Positions 36,222 to 45,778 are shown, counted from the first letter of the stretch. The stretch: 64,000 nt of DNA from SLDF01 sp964537925 (GCA_964537925.1 CAZICV010000001.1:248001-312000), one strand, 5' to 3'. Translations and numbers: made by a program. Notes: generated by a model not told the origin, from the sequence alone.

Positions 36222-36262
36222 GGCAGAAATAAAAATAGCGTATCCTTTAAAGATACGCTATT
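36222..36262 (-). terminator. Intrinsic terminator of rplY
   Basis: Stem 36234-36244 (AATAGCGTATC) pairs with 36252-36262 over a seven-base loop; on the minus strand it is followed by a T-rich run (TTTTTATTTC). It lies 40 bases after the rplY stop and ends at the next gene's start. A second GC-rich hairpin (36280-36296) lies between it and rplY. Confidence 0.8.
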
Positions 36263-36302
36263 CCTGTTTTGTTGTAAAGGGCGGCAACCTGCCGCCGCAT
36301 TT

Positions 36303-36884
36303 TTATTTCTCTGCCTTGGCGCCGGCGCTTCTGAGTGCACGCGGGATCTCGATAATGCCCACCGGTATGCCGGGTGCATTTATGATCTCTACACCCTCGC
36401 TGGGTTGGATATCACGTACACGGATAGACTGGCCGAGCTTGAGGTTGGAGATATCGAGCGTCAGCTCGTTCACCAGCTTCTCAGGCGTTGTTTTGATCTT
36501 CACTTTGCGGAGCAGTTGCTGAAGCTTTCCTCCCTCCTTCACCCCGATGGATGTGCCGGTGAAACGAACCGGAACCTCTACCTTGAGGGACACGCCGTCT
36601 ACCAGTTTGAGGAAGTCCACGTGGATCACTTGGTCTGTCACCGGGTGATATTGTACCGATTTCAGGATACACTTGTGCATCTTACCGTCGAGCTGGATCT
36701 CAGCTACCTTGAAGTCCGGTGTATAGATCAGGTGGCGCAACTCGAGCGGCTGAGCTACAAACTGGATATTTTCATCCTTGCTGTACAGGACACAAGGGAC
36801 AACACCCTCTCTGCGGGCGGTCTTTGCAGCAGCCTTACCAGCTCCTGCTACTCTTGACTCCGCGTTTATTGCTACTGCTTCCAT
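36303..36884 (-). CDS. rplY: 50S ribosomal protein L25 (CTC form)
   Basis: 193 residues: N-terminal L25 beta-barrel domain (ARREGVVPCVLYSKDE ... HKCILKSVQYHPVTDQVIHVDF) and the C-terminal TL5/CTC domain (VPVRFTGTSIGVKEGGKLQ, RVRDIQPSEGVEIIN). Binds 5S rRNA in the large subunit. It follows prs on the same strand but has its own clear promoter at 36927-36958 and its own terminator. Confidence 0.95.
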   Translation of the reverse strand: MEAVAINAESRVAGAGKAAAKTARREGVVPCVLYSKDENIQFVAQPLELRHLIYTPDFKVAEIQLDGKMHKCILKSVQYHPVTDQVIHVDFLKLVDGVSLKVEVPVRFTGTSIGVKEGGKLQQLLRKVKIKTTPEKLVNELTLDISNLKLGQSIRVRDIQPSEGVEIINAPGIPVGIIEIPRALRSAGAKAEK

Positions 36885-36926
36885 GTTATTTCAATCAGAA
36901 TTTGACCCTTTCTCTTAAAATGCACG

Positions 36927-36958
36927 CAAAGATAGGTTTCTCCCCTCAGCTTGCCAAA
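36927..36958 (-). promoter_or_regulatory. Promoter of rplY: TTTG-N20-TATCTTTG
   Basis: On the minus strand TTTG (36955-36958) and TATCTTTG (36927-36934) are exactly 20 bases apart, the Bacteroidota primary sigma factor form. The box is 42 bases upstream of the rplY ATG. Confidence 0.75.
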
Positions 36959-36978
36959 GCTTCTTTACAAAAAGATTT

Positions 36979-37911
36979 TCAATCCTCTACGAAAAGCGCG
37001 CTGATCGAGCGATGTTCGTGCGTATTGCGTATTGCACGCGCAAAGAGCTTGGCCGTAGAGAGTACCTGTATCTTGGATGACTTTTGCTTGAGCGGGATCG
37101 TATCGGTCACAACCAGCTTGCTGAGTGATGATTTCTCCAGGTTTTCATAAGCATTGCCGGACAATACCGGGTGCGTACAGATGGCTATCACCGACCGGGC
37201 CCCTTTTTCCAGCAGTGCATCCGCTGCCTTGCACAGCGTACCTGCCGTATCCACCATATCGTCTACCAGGATCACATCCCGATCCGCCACGTCACCGATC
37301 ACGGTCATACCGGCCACCTCATTAGCTTTCTTGCGGTACTTGTCGCAGATCACAAGCTCTGTCTTGAAATATTTGGCATAGGTCCTCGCCCGCTTCACAC
37401 CACCAACATCGGGGGATGCGAAAATCACGTTGGACATATCCATCTCCTGCAGATAAGGGATATAGATCGCTTCGGACCTGAGGTGATCCACCGGTATATC
37501 GAAGAAGCCCTGAATCTGATCAGCGTGAAAGTCCATGGTCATCACCCGGTTGGTACCGGCAGCCTGCAACAGGTTGGCCATCAGCTTGGCTGAAATCGGC
37601 ACACGCGGTTTGTCCTTGCGGTCCTGGCGGGCATACCCGAAGAAAGGAATGACCGCTGTGATATACCCTGCAGACGCGCGTTTTGCTGAATCGATCATTA
37701 GCAGAAGCTCCAGCAGGTTTTCCGCCGGAGCGAAAGTAGACTGCACAAGGAAAATATACGCTCCCCTCACCGACTCATTGATGACGGGCTGCATTTCACC
37801 GTCCGAAAAACGAGCAAGCGTCTGATCACCGAGCGGCTGGCCGTAATAATCCGCAATACGTTCAGCGAGATACCGGGAAGCTGTGCCTGTAAACAACTTG
37901 ACATCTACCAT
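36979..37911 (-). CDS. prs: Ribose-phosphate pyrophosphokinase
   Basis: 310 residues. FTGTASRYLAERIADYYG at the start; the ATP/ribose-5-phosphate sites DSAKRASAGYITAVIPFFGYARQDRK and the PRPP motif VILVDDMVDTAGT are intact. The frame is open to 38028, but the ATG at 37911 gives the standard length and start, with a TACCTTTG box 28 bases upstream. It makes PRPP for nucleotide, histidine and tryptophan synthesis. Confidence 0.97.
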   Translation of the reverse strand: MVDVKLFTGTASRYLAERIADYYGQPLGDQTLARFSDGEMQPVINESVRGAYIFLVQSTFAPAENLLELLLMIDSAKRASAGYITAVIPFFGYARQDRKDKPRVPISAKLMANLLQAAGTNRVMTMDFHADQIQGFFDIPVDHLRSEAIYIPYLQEMDMSNVIFASPDVGGVKRARTYAKYFKTELVICDKYRKKANEVAGMTVIGDVADRDVILVDDMVDTAGTLCKAADALLEKGARSVIAICTHPVLSGNAYENLEKSSLSKLVVTDTIPLKQKSSKIQVLSTAKLFARAIRNTHEHRSISALFVED

Positions 37912-37939
37912 AGCGGCAATAGGGTGTTTTTTCGTCCCG

Positions 37940-37947
37940 CAAAGGTA
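37940..37947 (-). promoter_or_regulatory. Candidate -7 box (TACCTTTG) of prs
   Basis: TACCTTTG on the minus strand 28 bases upstream of the prs ATG; supports the start at 37911. No matching upstream TTTG at 19-20 bases. Confidence 0.5.
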
Positions 37948-38134
37948 ACAATATTGAAAAGGCATTCTTACATTAATGAAAGATTTGAGCTGTGCCCGGG
38001 CTGGCTCCGGCAGCAGACGGCTTCGCATATCAATTGCCCATTCGGCGATAATAAGCGGGATTTTGTCGAATAGTAGGCGTCAAATGCATAGGCATGTGCT
38101 ATGATTTTGTTATTGTTGTACAAATACGTGTTTC

Positions 38135-38755
38135 ATGTTCGTATCGAGTGAGTGGTGGACAGCACTGAGTGGGGCGGAGAAAATATACTGGACGATCGCA
38201 GTGGTCTTCAGTGTACTTTTCTTTATACAGTTTGTGCTGAGCCTGTTCGGACTGGATTTCGGTTCCGATACGGACACGGAACACGGCAGCCCGGAAGGCA
38301 GTCATTTTGGCCTCGATCCGGATTTCACAGTGCTGTCGGTGCGCAGTATCATAGCTTTCTTTACCTTCTTCGGGTGGACCGGAGTACTGCTCCTGCACAA
38401 GGGCTCTTCGGTCTGGACATCGACTTTCTTTGCACTGGTCGCCGGTTCAGCCGCTATGATGCTCGTAGCCTACCTGATGTATGTGTTTGCCAGGCTCTCC
38501 CAGTCCGGCAATCCCGATATATATGAAGCGCTGTTTGCTACTGCAGAAGTATATATACCTGTACCGGAGCGGCGCAAAGGGACAGGCAAAGTGCATATCC
38601 AGCTCGCCGGTTCGCTGAAAGAACTGGATGCAGTCACCGAAGGAGACGGTATACGCACAGGACAGCGGGTCAAGGTAGTGGAGATACTGGACGACCAGAT
38701 ATTGGTTGTCGTTCCCCTGGAGACTTATGAAATAGACAGTATGCATATCCGGTAA
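38135..38755 (+). CDS. NfeD-like membrane protein (flotillin partner)
   Basis: 206 residues. Hydrophobic segments at about 20-40 (IYWTIAVVFSVLFFIQFVLSLFG), 70-90 (SIIAFFTFFGWTGVLLL) and 95-120 (STFFALVAGSAAMMLVAYLMYVFA), then a soluble C-terminal OB-fold-like domain (GTGKVHIQLAGSLKELDAVT, GQRVKVVEILDDQILVVVPL). This layout and the adjacent flotillin gene are the classic NfeD/flotillin pairing. Likely an inner-membrane assembly partner affecting membrane microdomains. Confidence 0.85.
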   Translation: MFVSSEWWTALSGAEKIYWTIAVVFSVLFFIQFVLSLFGLDFGSDTDTEHGSPEGSHFGLDPDFTVLSVRSIIAFFTFFGWTGVLLLHKGSSVWTSTFFALVAGSAAMMLVAYLMYVFARLSQSGNPDIYEALFATAEVYIPVPERRKGTGKVHIQLAGSLKELDAVTEGDGIRTGQRVKVVEILDDQILVVVPLETYEIDSMHIR

Positions 38756-38833
38756 GCCGGCATATGCGTACTATGACAGTATATTTAGCTCTATCGCATC
38801 ATTCGTTCACACCATAAACTTGTATAATCGCCT

Positions 38834-40255
38834 ATGGACTCATTTATATTTATCGTAGCAGGACTCACGCTTCTCGGTTTTCTTATGCTCATGTGGCTGG
38901 TATCGCGTTACAAACGCTGTCCGTCCGACAAGGTACTGGTCATCTACGGCCGCACAGGCAGTGGTTCTGCCAAATGTCTTGCAGGCGGCGCCGCCTTTGT
39001 ATGGCCCGTCATTCAGGACTACGGCTACCTGGACCTCTCCCCGATATCGATCGATGTGGACCTCCGCAGCGCACTCAGCCGCCAGAATATCCGGGTCAAC
39101 GTCCCGTCCCGGTTTACAGTCGCTATCGCCAACGAAGAGGGCGTCATGAAGAACGCCGCCGAGCGTCTACTGGGCAGATCGATGGAAGAGATACGCGATA
39201 TCGCCAAAGACATCATCTTCGGTCAGCTTCGTCTGAGCGTAGCGACTATGGACATTGAGGAGATCAACGCCGACCGCGACAAATTCCTCACCAATGTCAG
39301 CTCCAACGTAGGCAGCGAACTACGCAAGATCGGACTCTCGCTGATCAACGTCAACGTAACGGATATCCAGGACGAATCCGGCTATATCGAAGCCCTGGGT
39401 AAAGAAGCAGCAGCCAAAGCCATCAACGATGCAAAGAAGATCGTAGCAGAACGCAACCGCGATGGTTCGATCGGTGAAGCCAATGCGCGCCGGGACCAGC
39501 GTATCCAGGTTTCCGAAGCGGAAGCCGGTGCACAGATCGGAGAGGCGAATGCCCAGGCACGATCCACCGAAGGAGAAAACCTCGCGCGCGTACAGGTAGC
39601 CGAATCGGAAGCCATGCGCCGCGTCAAGGAAGCCGAAGCGCTCCGCCTGGCTACAGCCGCTGAAAAGATACAGTCTGCCAAAGCACTCGAAGAAGCCTAC
39701 GCAGCAGAAGCAACGGCCGAAGAAGCCCGCGCCAAACGCGAACTAGCCAGCCGGGAAGCAGATGAGATCATCAAAGCCGAGATCGCAAAGAGAAAACTGG
39801 AGATCGAGGCAGAAGCACAGGCCGAGCAGATCCGGCGACTGGCCAAGGGTGAAGCAGATGCCATCTTCCTGCGCCAGGAGGCAGAAGCCCGTGGTCTCTA
39901 CGAAGTTCTCCATAAACAGGCGGAGGGCTTTAACAAGCTGGTCCTGGCCTCCGGCGGCAACGCCAAAGACGCCGTACTGCTGATGGTCGCAGACAAGCTG
40001 GAAGAGCTGGTCAAGACACAGGTGGATGCGATCAAAGGTATCCGCATCGACAAAGTCACGGTATGGGAAGGCGGCAACGGAGAGGGCGAAGGCGGATCTA
40101 CCTCGAAGTTCATCTCGGGCCTCTACAAGTCCGTACCACCTCTGCAGGACCTCTTCAATATGGCGGGTATGGAGCTGCCGCAATACCTGGGCAGACCGCA
40201 ACAGGAATCCGCTGAATCTATTTCACCGGAAGAAGAGACCGGCGAAAACAAATAA
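38834..40255 (+). CDS. Flotillin-family protein (YqiK/FloT type)
   Basis: 473 residues. An N-terminal transmembrane segment (FIFIVAGLTLLGFLMLMWLV) is followed by the PHB/SPFH domain (DKVLVIYGRTGSGSAKCLAGGAAFVWPVIQDYGYLDL ... IDVDLRSALSRQNIRVNVPSRFTVAI) to about 200, then a long Ala/Glu-rich coiled coil (many AEAE, EAEAL and AxAE repeats, about 200-380) and a C-terminal tail rich in Gly and Glu. Flotillins oligomerise at the membrane and organise microdomains. It follows the NfeD-like gene by 78 bases and is closed by a terminator. Confidence 0.93.
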   Translation: MDSFIFIVAGLTLLGFLMLMWLVSRYKRCPSDKVLVIYGRTGSGSAKCLAGGAAFVWPVIQDYGYLDLSPISIDVDLRSALSRQNIRVNVPSRFTVAIANEEGVMKNAAERLLGRSMEEIRDIAKDIIFGQLRLSVATMDIEEINADRDKFLTNVSSNVGSELRKIGLSLINVNVTDIQDESGYIEALGKEAAAKAINDAKKIVAERNRDGSIGEANARRDQRIQVSEAEAGAQIGEANAQARSTEGENLARVQVAESEAMRRVKEAEALRLATAAEKIQSAKALEEAYAAEATAEEARAKRELASREADEIIKAEIAKRKLEIEAEAQAEQIRRLAKGEADAIFLRQEAEARGLYEVLHKQAEGFNKLVLASGGNAKDAVLLMVADKLEELVKTQVDAIKGIRIDKVTVWEGGNGEGEGGSTSKFISGLYKSVPPLQDLFNMAGMELPQYLGRPQQESAESISPEEETGENK

Positions 40256-40280
40256 AAAATGCTGTTTTACATACAAGACA

Positions 40281-40314
40281 AACCCCGGCCCGAGATTGCC
40301 GGGGTTTTGTTTTT
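40281..40314. terminator. Bidirectional terminator between flotillin and cutC
   Basis: Stem AACCCCGGC (40281-40289) with GCCGGGGTT (40298-40306), eight-base loop, followed on the plus strand by TTGTTTTT. On the minus strand it lies just after the cutC stop and is followed by TTGTCTTG, so it may serve both genes. Confidence 0.8.
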
Positions 40315-41036
40315 CAGGCATTCAGGCCATCCAGCAGATGGCGGGCCTGCGCTATCATCGAAGGATCCGGACTGACAGCCTCATCTAGTCCTGACTGCAT
40401 CCGAAACGCCCCATGAAACTCTGTCGCACCGAGCGCCTCATGCAACACCGGTATATGTACAGGCTCTAACCCTCCACCAGGCATGAGTACTACTTCCGGG
40501 CTGAGCGCCCGGATCATCCCGCTCATCAGCGAGAGTCCGTCCACAGCCCTGGCCCGCCCGCCGGAGCTAAGCACTCTCCTGCAACCGCTATCCCTGACCA
40601 CCCGGCAGGCTTCGATCTTATCATGGGCCACATCGATCGCTTTGTGAAAGGTAACCGGCAAGCTTCCTGCAGCTGTGACCAGGCGCTTGAGCGCATAGTG
40701 ATCGACACGCCCCTGCTCATCCAGGCACCCCGTGACAATGCCGTCGGCTCCCAGGTCAGCCGCCACCCGGATATCTTCCAGCATCACGGCCAGCTCTGCG
40801 ATACTGTAGCAGAAATCGCCCGCTCGCGGCCGCACAAGCACAAAAAGCGGCATTTCGGTGGCCGAGCGTACAGCCGCGATCAGTCCCGCGGACGGCGTCA
40901 ATCCTCCTTCGGCGCCACCGGCACAAAGCTCTATACGAAGAGCGCCTGCAGACAACGCTGTCTGTACCGCCTCCGCGTGAAAACAGCATACTTCCAGTAC
41001 AGGTGAGGGTAGGACATGCCGGGATCCGGTCTTCAT
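40314..41036 (-). CDS. cutC: CutC-family copper homeostasis protein
   Basis: 240 residues forming a TIM barrel: LEVCCFHAEAVQTALSAGALRIELCAGGAEGGLTPSAG is the family's N-terminal signature, with PLFVLVRPRAGDFCYS and VTFHKAIDVAHD downstream. ATG at 41036 is chosen since it starts two bases beyond the upstream gene's stop; the longer frame to 41123 lies inside that gene. CutC is linked to copper handling in E. coli genetics, but its biochemical activity is unsettled. Cotranscribed with the glycosylasparaginase gene. Confidence 0.92.
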   Translation of the reverse strand: MKTGSRHVLPSPVLEVCCFHAEAVQTALSAGALRIELCAGGAEGGLTPSAGLIAAVRSATEMPLFVLVRPRAGDFCYSIAELAVMLEDIRVAADLGADGIVTGCLDEQGRVDHYALKRLVTAAGSLPVTFHKAIDVAHDKIEACRVVRDSGCRRVLSSGGRARAVDGLSLMSGMIRALSPEVVLMPGGGLEPVHIPVLHEALGATEFHGAFRMQSGLDEAVSPDPSMIAQARHLLDGLNA

Positions 41037-41037
41037 A

Positions 41038-42039
41038 TCAGGACAGGTAAGCGGGCGCTTCGTACACCTGGCTGCCGCCGTCGGCATCCTGTATGACATA
41101 GCTGAATCCGGGCTGGATCGCATAAGCGCCTGTGACGCCGCTCCGGTGCAGCGCGATAAAGCCCACCTGGAGCTTTGCCGCCGCCTCGCCCCTCCAGTGG
41201 ATGATCCGCCTGACAGCTTCCTTGCAGGCCGCTTCGGGACTCATACCGTAGCGCATCGCTTCTACTACCGTATGGGCGCCACAGATACGGACCACTTCCT
41301 CGCCCATACCCGTAGCCGTGGCCGCGCCGACTTCGTTATCGACAAACAGCCCTGCTCCCAGGATTGGAGAGTCTCCTACCCTGCCATGCCGTTTGAAGGC
41401 AAGACCACTGGTAGAACAGGCGCCGCTGAGATGCCCCGACCTGTCCAGTGCGAGCATACCGATTGTATCGTGGTTCTCTTCGATACGGCGGCGGATCTCT
41501 TCCACAGTCTGCATAGGCCTGTAGATTCCCTTTCTCAACCACTCCTGCCAGGACTTCCTGCTTTTTTCGGTGAGCAAGTCGGTTTTTTCAAACCCCTGTT
41601 CCAGTGCAAAAGCCAGCGCTCCCGGGCCTGCCAGGTAGATATGAGGCGTCTCCTCCATGACCTTTCGTGCCACGGATACGGCATGTACGATATGCTCCAT
41701 GCATAGCACCGATCCGCAGCGGCCCTGGTGGTCCATGATACAGGCATCCAGCGTCACGCGCCCGTCCCTGTCAGGCAATCCGCCATAGCCGACACTATTG
41801 TCCTCAGGATCTGCTTCGGCCACGCGTACACCGGCCTCCACGGCATCCAGCGCATGACCGCCACTACCTAACAAGGACCATGCAGCAGCATTGGCCTTGA
41901 CATTGAGCGCCCAGGTAGCTATTACTACAGGACCCGGAGCACAGGCAGCACTGCGGTCCAGTGATTGCAGTATGCCAGGAGCCAGTACAGATGCCATTCC
42001 TGCACCCGATTTCTCTAGAAATGAACGACGATCCAGCAT
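41038..42039 (-). CDS. N(4)-(beta-N-acetylglucosaminyl)-L-asparaginase (Ntn hydrolase), Tat-type signal
   Basis: 333 residues. Twin-arginine-like signal (MLDRRSFLEKSGAGMASVLA). The Ntn nucleophile threonine is Thr192 in NHDTIGMLALD, where the precursor autocleaves; downstream GACSTSGLAFKRHGRVGDSPILGAGLFVDN and GEEVVRICGAHTVVE are glycosylasparaginase signatures. It would hydrolyse GlcNAc-Asn from glycoproteins in the periplasm. Directly upstream of cutC with two bases between. Confidence 0.93.
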   Translation of the reverse strand: MLDRRSFLEKSGAGMASVLAPGILQSLDRSAACAPGPVVIATWALNVKANAAAWSLLGSGGHALDAVEAGVRVAEADPEDNSVGYGGLPDRDGRVTLDACIMDHQGRCGSVLCMEHIVHAVSVARKVMEETPHIYLAGPGALAFALEQGFEKTDLLTEKSRKSWQEWLRKGIYRPMQTVEEIRRRIEENHDTIGMLALDRSGHLSGACSTSGLAFKRHGRVGDSPILGAGLFVDNEVGAATATGMGEEVVRICGAHTVVEAMRYGMSPEAACKEAVRRIIHWRGEAAAKLQVGFIALHRSGVTGAYAIQPGFSYVIQDADGGSQVYEAPAYLS

Positions 42040-42181
42040 AGACAGTGATCAATTATGTAAAAACGAAACCGAACCAAAGACTCTATCCCGGCCCGGCAAA
42101 CTCATAAATATATCCAATTGACGCAGTTCCGGCGGCATAACCGGCCAAAAACCTACACCACAGTTTTGAAAGACCGCGAGA

Positions 42182-42754
42182 TCAGCCGATCAGCCGGACC
42201 CAGTTGTCCAGCAACTGCTGGCCATGAGGAGTCAGCACAGATTCCGGGTGAAACTGGACGCCATGCCAGTGACGGGACAAGCTGCTAAGCGCCATAGGCA
42301 GACCGTCCTCCGTCCATGCCGTAATGACGACATCAGACGGCAGCTTGCCGGACAGTATCAGCGAGTGATAACGCATCACAGTCATAGGATCGGGTATATC
42401 CGTGAAGATCCCCTGCCCCGAATGCCTCACGAGGGAAGTCTTTCCATGTACCGGCAAAGGTGCGCGTACCAGTTCCATACCGGTCGTTTCACCCATAGCC
42501 TGCATGCCCAGGCAGATACCGAGTATAGGAAAATCAGGCGGCGCTGATTCCAGCAGCGGCAACAACAGCCCGGTATCTCTGGGCCGTTGTGGTCCCGGCG
42601 ACAAAACCACACCATCCCAACGGCCGGACCATATGTCTCCGATACGGATCATGTCCCGGCGGATAGTATCCACTGTGGCTCCTGCCAAGACCAGGTAATG
42701 CTCCAGGTTATAAGTAAAGGAATCGTAGTTGTCTACCAGCAAAAGCCGTGGCAT
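42182..42754 (-). CDS. Glutamine amidotransferase of anthranilate/aminodeoxychorismate synthase
   Basis: 190 residues, class I GATase: LLVDNYDSFTYNLEHYL at the start, active-site Cys in ILGICLGMQAMGE, catalytic HPESVLTPHG near the end. It provides ammonia for anthranilate (TrpG) or 4-amino-4-deoxychorismate (PabA) synthesis; without the large subunit next to it these cannot be separated. It starts 12 bases after the S8 protease stop; no chorismate enzyme is nearby. Confidence 0.92.
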   Translation of the reverse strand: MPRLLLVDNYDSFTYNLEHYLVLAGATVDTIRRDMIRIGDIWSGRWDGVVLSPGPQRPRDTGLLLPLLESAPPDFPILGICLGMQAMGETTGMELVRAPLPVHGKTSLVRHSGQGIFTDIPDPMTVMRYHSLILSGKLPSDVVITAWTEDGLPMALSSLSRHWHGVQFHPESVLTPHGQQLLDNWVRLIG

Positions 42755-42766
42755 CCGCAGGGCAGT

Positions 42767-45700
42767 TTACATTTTCATGAGTCGCTCCATATACACCGTC
42801 TCACCCGTCCGGATTTCCACCAGGTACATACCTGCAGCGAGGCCCGCCAGCGGAATACGGGTATCTGCTTCAGCGGAGAAAGCCGAACCGCGGGAAAGCT
42901 GCTTTCCGTGCAGATCACGGAGTATCCAGGTCACGGAGCCCTGCAGTATCTCGCCGGATCGGCGCAACACTACATAGTCCGAAGCAGGCACGGGGAAGAT
43001 CTCGATCTGCCCGCCGGCATCTGCCCCGGCGGAGGATGAGATGACCGGCTCTGGTTCTACTCTTACCCTTTGGGAATGACTGTCTGTACAACCGGAATTG
43101 CTGGTGACATACTGTCGGATTGTGTAGGTCCCGGTATCGCGGTAGCGATGCTCAGGCGACTGGTCCGTGCTTTCCACGCCGTCGCCAAAATCCCATAGCC
43201 ATTCCGAAGCACCATGCGACCGGTCTTCTATGATTGCCTGCGTATCTCCGATATAAACCGTGTCGGCCAGGCTGAAGCCTGCCTTCAGACCCGATGCATT
43301 GGGCCGCACGGGTATAGGCACCTCCGTCCGTGAACAGCCAAAGGCTTCCTCCACTTCCCAGTCATAGAAATAAGCGTATATGGAAGGGCTTCCGAAACCG
43401 CCGCGGATGCGGATCATCCCGTTATCCAGCGGAAAGTCAATACCACTGTCGTGGTAATACAATCCACGACCGGCAGCCTTCACGATGCTCCAGGTATCAC
43501 CCGGTTCGATCAGCGCATTGATCGGTATGCGGTTTTCTCCTTCCTGTAGGCGGACCAGGTACTCATAGCATTTACTCCTGCTCTCAGTACATATATTGAT
43601 CACTACGCTTCCGCCAAGCGGGGCGTATACACGGACGGCATGTATCATCACCGGTACCGCTACGTCGAAAACAAGCCCCTGCCCGTTGTTGATACCATCG
43701 CCGGTCTTGAATACACCGGGCGCATCCTTGCTTGCCCCGCCGTATACCAGGCGGGTAGCATACACGGCATTGTTCGCTTCTTCGAGGTCTACTACCAGCT
43801 CATCCCCTACATGCAGGTATTGTTTATCATTGGGCTCGGCGTACCAGACCAGTGACTGGCGGGGTGATTTGTCCAGGTTGTAAAGCCGGGCCTGGGTGCC
43901 TGCACAGGGCAATTCATCGCCCGATACGGCTACCTGGGCTGGCGCATAGGTCGGCAGTATATAAAACGGGTAACCGTTGATCCGGTTGTTGAGCGGTTTT
44001 TCATCCTGTACGCCGTTGGGATTCATCAGTTGTATATCCATCGTCAGCGCCCCGGCATCCAGTCCTACGCCTCCCGACAGCAGATACAGATCCAGTGCAA
44101 TATCCGCACGGTCTCCCGGTTGCAGATCCCCCTCCCAGGAATAGACATACGACCATACATTCTGGTCTTGTCTGACTGTCACGCTGATATCCAGTGAAGT
44201 TACTGCCCCTGAACCCGCATTCTCCACTACGATTTCCAACCCGGCCGTTTCCTCGCAGATATAGTGTACGGATCCGCCCCGTATGCCTGCCAGCAGGATA
44301 TCATGCTGTGCAGTCAGCGGCGGTACAGGCACATGTCCCTGATCTACAAGATACAGGAAAGCCGCTTCCAGATCGACGATACCCATACCGTATATATTAT
44401 CCTCTCCGGGGTTCCCGAGGTCGCGCGCGGAGAAATACAGCGCCAGTTTCAGCTCTTCACCGGTCAGGTAAGGGAACGCCTCCTTGAGCAGCAGCAGGGC
44501 TCCCGCTACGTGCGGGCTTGCCATAGAAGTCCCTGTGAATTCCGCGTATCTCCCGCCAGGTATGCTCGATCGGACATTAGTGCCTGGTGCAGACACTTCC
44601 GGCTTGATCTCAAGCGAACCCAATCCACCGCAGGGACTGGGGCCCCGGCTCGAGGACTCGTTAATCGTCAGAAAAGTCGAAGCGCCATTGACATTGCCTA
44701 CGGCAAAAGAGTTGACCAGCCCCCCGTTATAGCCCGGATAATGCGTGACTGTTCTCGCCTGAGGGCCCGCATTACCGGCTGCCCATACGACTGCGACTCC
44801 TGCCGCCTCCAGCGCTGTCATAGCCTGTATGAACGGCGCCAGCGGATCACAGTCTGTCCAGGAACTCCCCCAGGAATTGTTGACAGCATCGGGCATGTCA
44901 TGCGAGGTCTGCGGGTCCCCATCCGGGTCTATCGCCCACTGGAAAGTACCCAGCCCGCTACGTACCGGCTGTTCCAGCCAGCAGCCCTGCAGGTTGATCG
45001 GGCCACCCATCCAATGCGCGTTGAATGCCACTCCGATCGTATCGTTGTTCAACCTGTCCAGTCCCACCACAGTTCCGGTCACGTGTGTACCATGTGAGCA
45101 ACCGTCTTCGGGTTGTCCCTGACCGCTCCAGGCCTGTTGGAGCGGCACATGATTGGCATAGAACTGGTGGCGCAGTGCCGGGTGATTACCTTCTTCTCCG
45201 CTGTCCACGATCAGGGCTTTGCGGCCGTACCCCGTGTAGCCTTTCTGCCACATAAACGGGGCATTGATAGCTTTCAGCCCTTGTTCAGCGCTGCCGGCCG
45301 CACGCTGCCCGCTCTCATTTACACATGCCAGATCAATATCGTCGGCCAACTGTGGCGGATCATAGAGCAAAATACGCGCTACCTCGGGACGTGCCGCCAA
45401 GCTGGTAAGCGCTTCCGCGTCGGCGCTCAGGAATACGGCGTTGGCAATCCAGTAGGCTTCTGTACGGTCCTTGTCCACACCGGCAAGCTCCCCGATAAAA
45501 TCCAGCAAAGCCGGTTGACTGGTCGAAGCCTTTCCCTTGAGCGCAGTGATCACCGTATAGGCGCGCTCACCTGGCCCCGCTCTCCTGCTGTCAAGTCCCT
45601 CTTTCAGCAGATCCAGGTCTACCTGCTGCTCCAGTACTACGTATACATCGTGCCGGGCCTGGGGAGAAGCCTGTATTTGCTGCAGGAGCCTGTCCTGGAT

Positions 45701-45778
45701 CTTCTGCGGGGAGATATGCTGTGCGGAGACCGCAGCGACGGAAGCAAATACCAAAAAACAAGTAAGGAGTCTTTTCAT
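42767..45778 (-). CDS. Secreted S8 subtilisin-like serine protease with PKD and T9SS domains
   Basis: 1003 residues with signal peptide (MKRLLTCFLVFASVAAVSA) and an I9-like propeptide (DVYVVLEQQVDLDLLKEGL). Catalytic triad: Asp in ALIVDSGEEGNHP, His in GCSHGTHVTGTVVG and Ser418 in FTGTSMASPHVAG; oxyanion Asn in WAAGNAG. C-terminal to the protease are beta-rich segments, a PKD domain (DRSHGASEWLWDFGDGVESTDQSPEHRYRDTGTYTI region, about 855-915) and a type A T9SS sorting domain (IFPVPASDYVVLRR ... LAAGMYLVEIRTGE). Probably a secreted nutritional protease. Confidence 0.93.
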   Translation of the reverse strand: MKRLLTCFLVFASVAAVSAQHISPQKIQDRLLQQIQASPQARHDVYVVLEQQVDLDLLKEGLDSRRAGPGERAYTVITALKGKASTSQPALLDFIGELAGVDKDRTEAYWIANAVFLSADAEALTSLAARPEVARILLYDPPQLADDIDLACVNESGQRAAGSAEQGLKAINAPFMWQKGYTGYGRKALIVDSGEEGNHPALRHQFYANHVPLQQAWSGQGQPEDGCSHGTHVTGTVVGLDRLNNDTIGVAFNAHWMGGPINLQGCWLEQPVRSGLGTFQWAIDPDGDPQTSHDMPDAVNNSWGSSWTDCDPLAPFIQAMTALEAAGVAVVWAAGNAGPQARTVTHYPGYNGGLVNSFAVGNVNGASTFLTINESSSRGPSPCGGLGSLEIKPEVSAPGTNVRSSIPGGRYAEFTGTSMASPHVAGALLLLKEAFPYLTGEELKLALYFSARDLGNPGEDNIYGMGIVDLEAAFLYLVDQGHVPVPPLTAQHDILLAGIRGGSVHYICEETAGLEIVVENAGSGAVTSLDISVTVRQDQNVWSYVYSWEGDLQPGDRADIALDLYLLSGGVGLDAGALTMDIQLMNPNGVQDEKPLNNRINGYPFYILPTYAPAQVAVSGDELPCAGTQARLYNLDKSPRQSLVWYAEPNDKQYLHVGDELVVDLEEANNAVYATRLVYGGASKDAPGVFKTGDGINNGQGLVFDVAVPVMIHAVRVYAPLGGSVVINICTESRSKCYEYLVRLQEGENRIPINALIEPGDTWSIVKAAGRGLYYHDSGIDFPLDNGMIRIRGGFGSPSIYAYFYDWEVEEAFGCSRTEVPIPVRPNASGLKAGFSLADTVYIGDTQAIIEDRSHGASEWLWDFGDGVESTDQSPEHRYRDTGTYTIRQYVTSNSGCTDSHSQRVRVEPEPVISSSAGADAGGQIEIFPVPASDYVVLRRSGEILQGSVTWILRDLHGKQLSRGSAFSAEADTRIPLAGLAAGMYLVEIRTGETVYMERLMKM

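Noticed and set aside
36280..36296. GC-rich hairpin followed on the plus strand by ATTTTTATTT
   Set aside because: It points towards the rplY stop with no rightward gene to terminate; the AT run is probably just the rplY end sequence.
35829..36857. About 340 codons open on the plus strand across the nitrilase-like and rplY genes
   Set aside because: It spans two confirmed minus-strand genes and an intrinsic terminator, so it cannot be a real gene.
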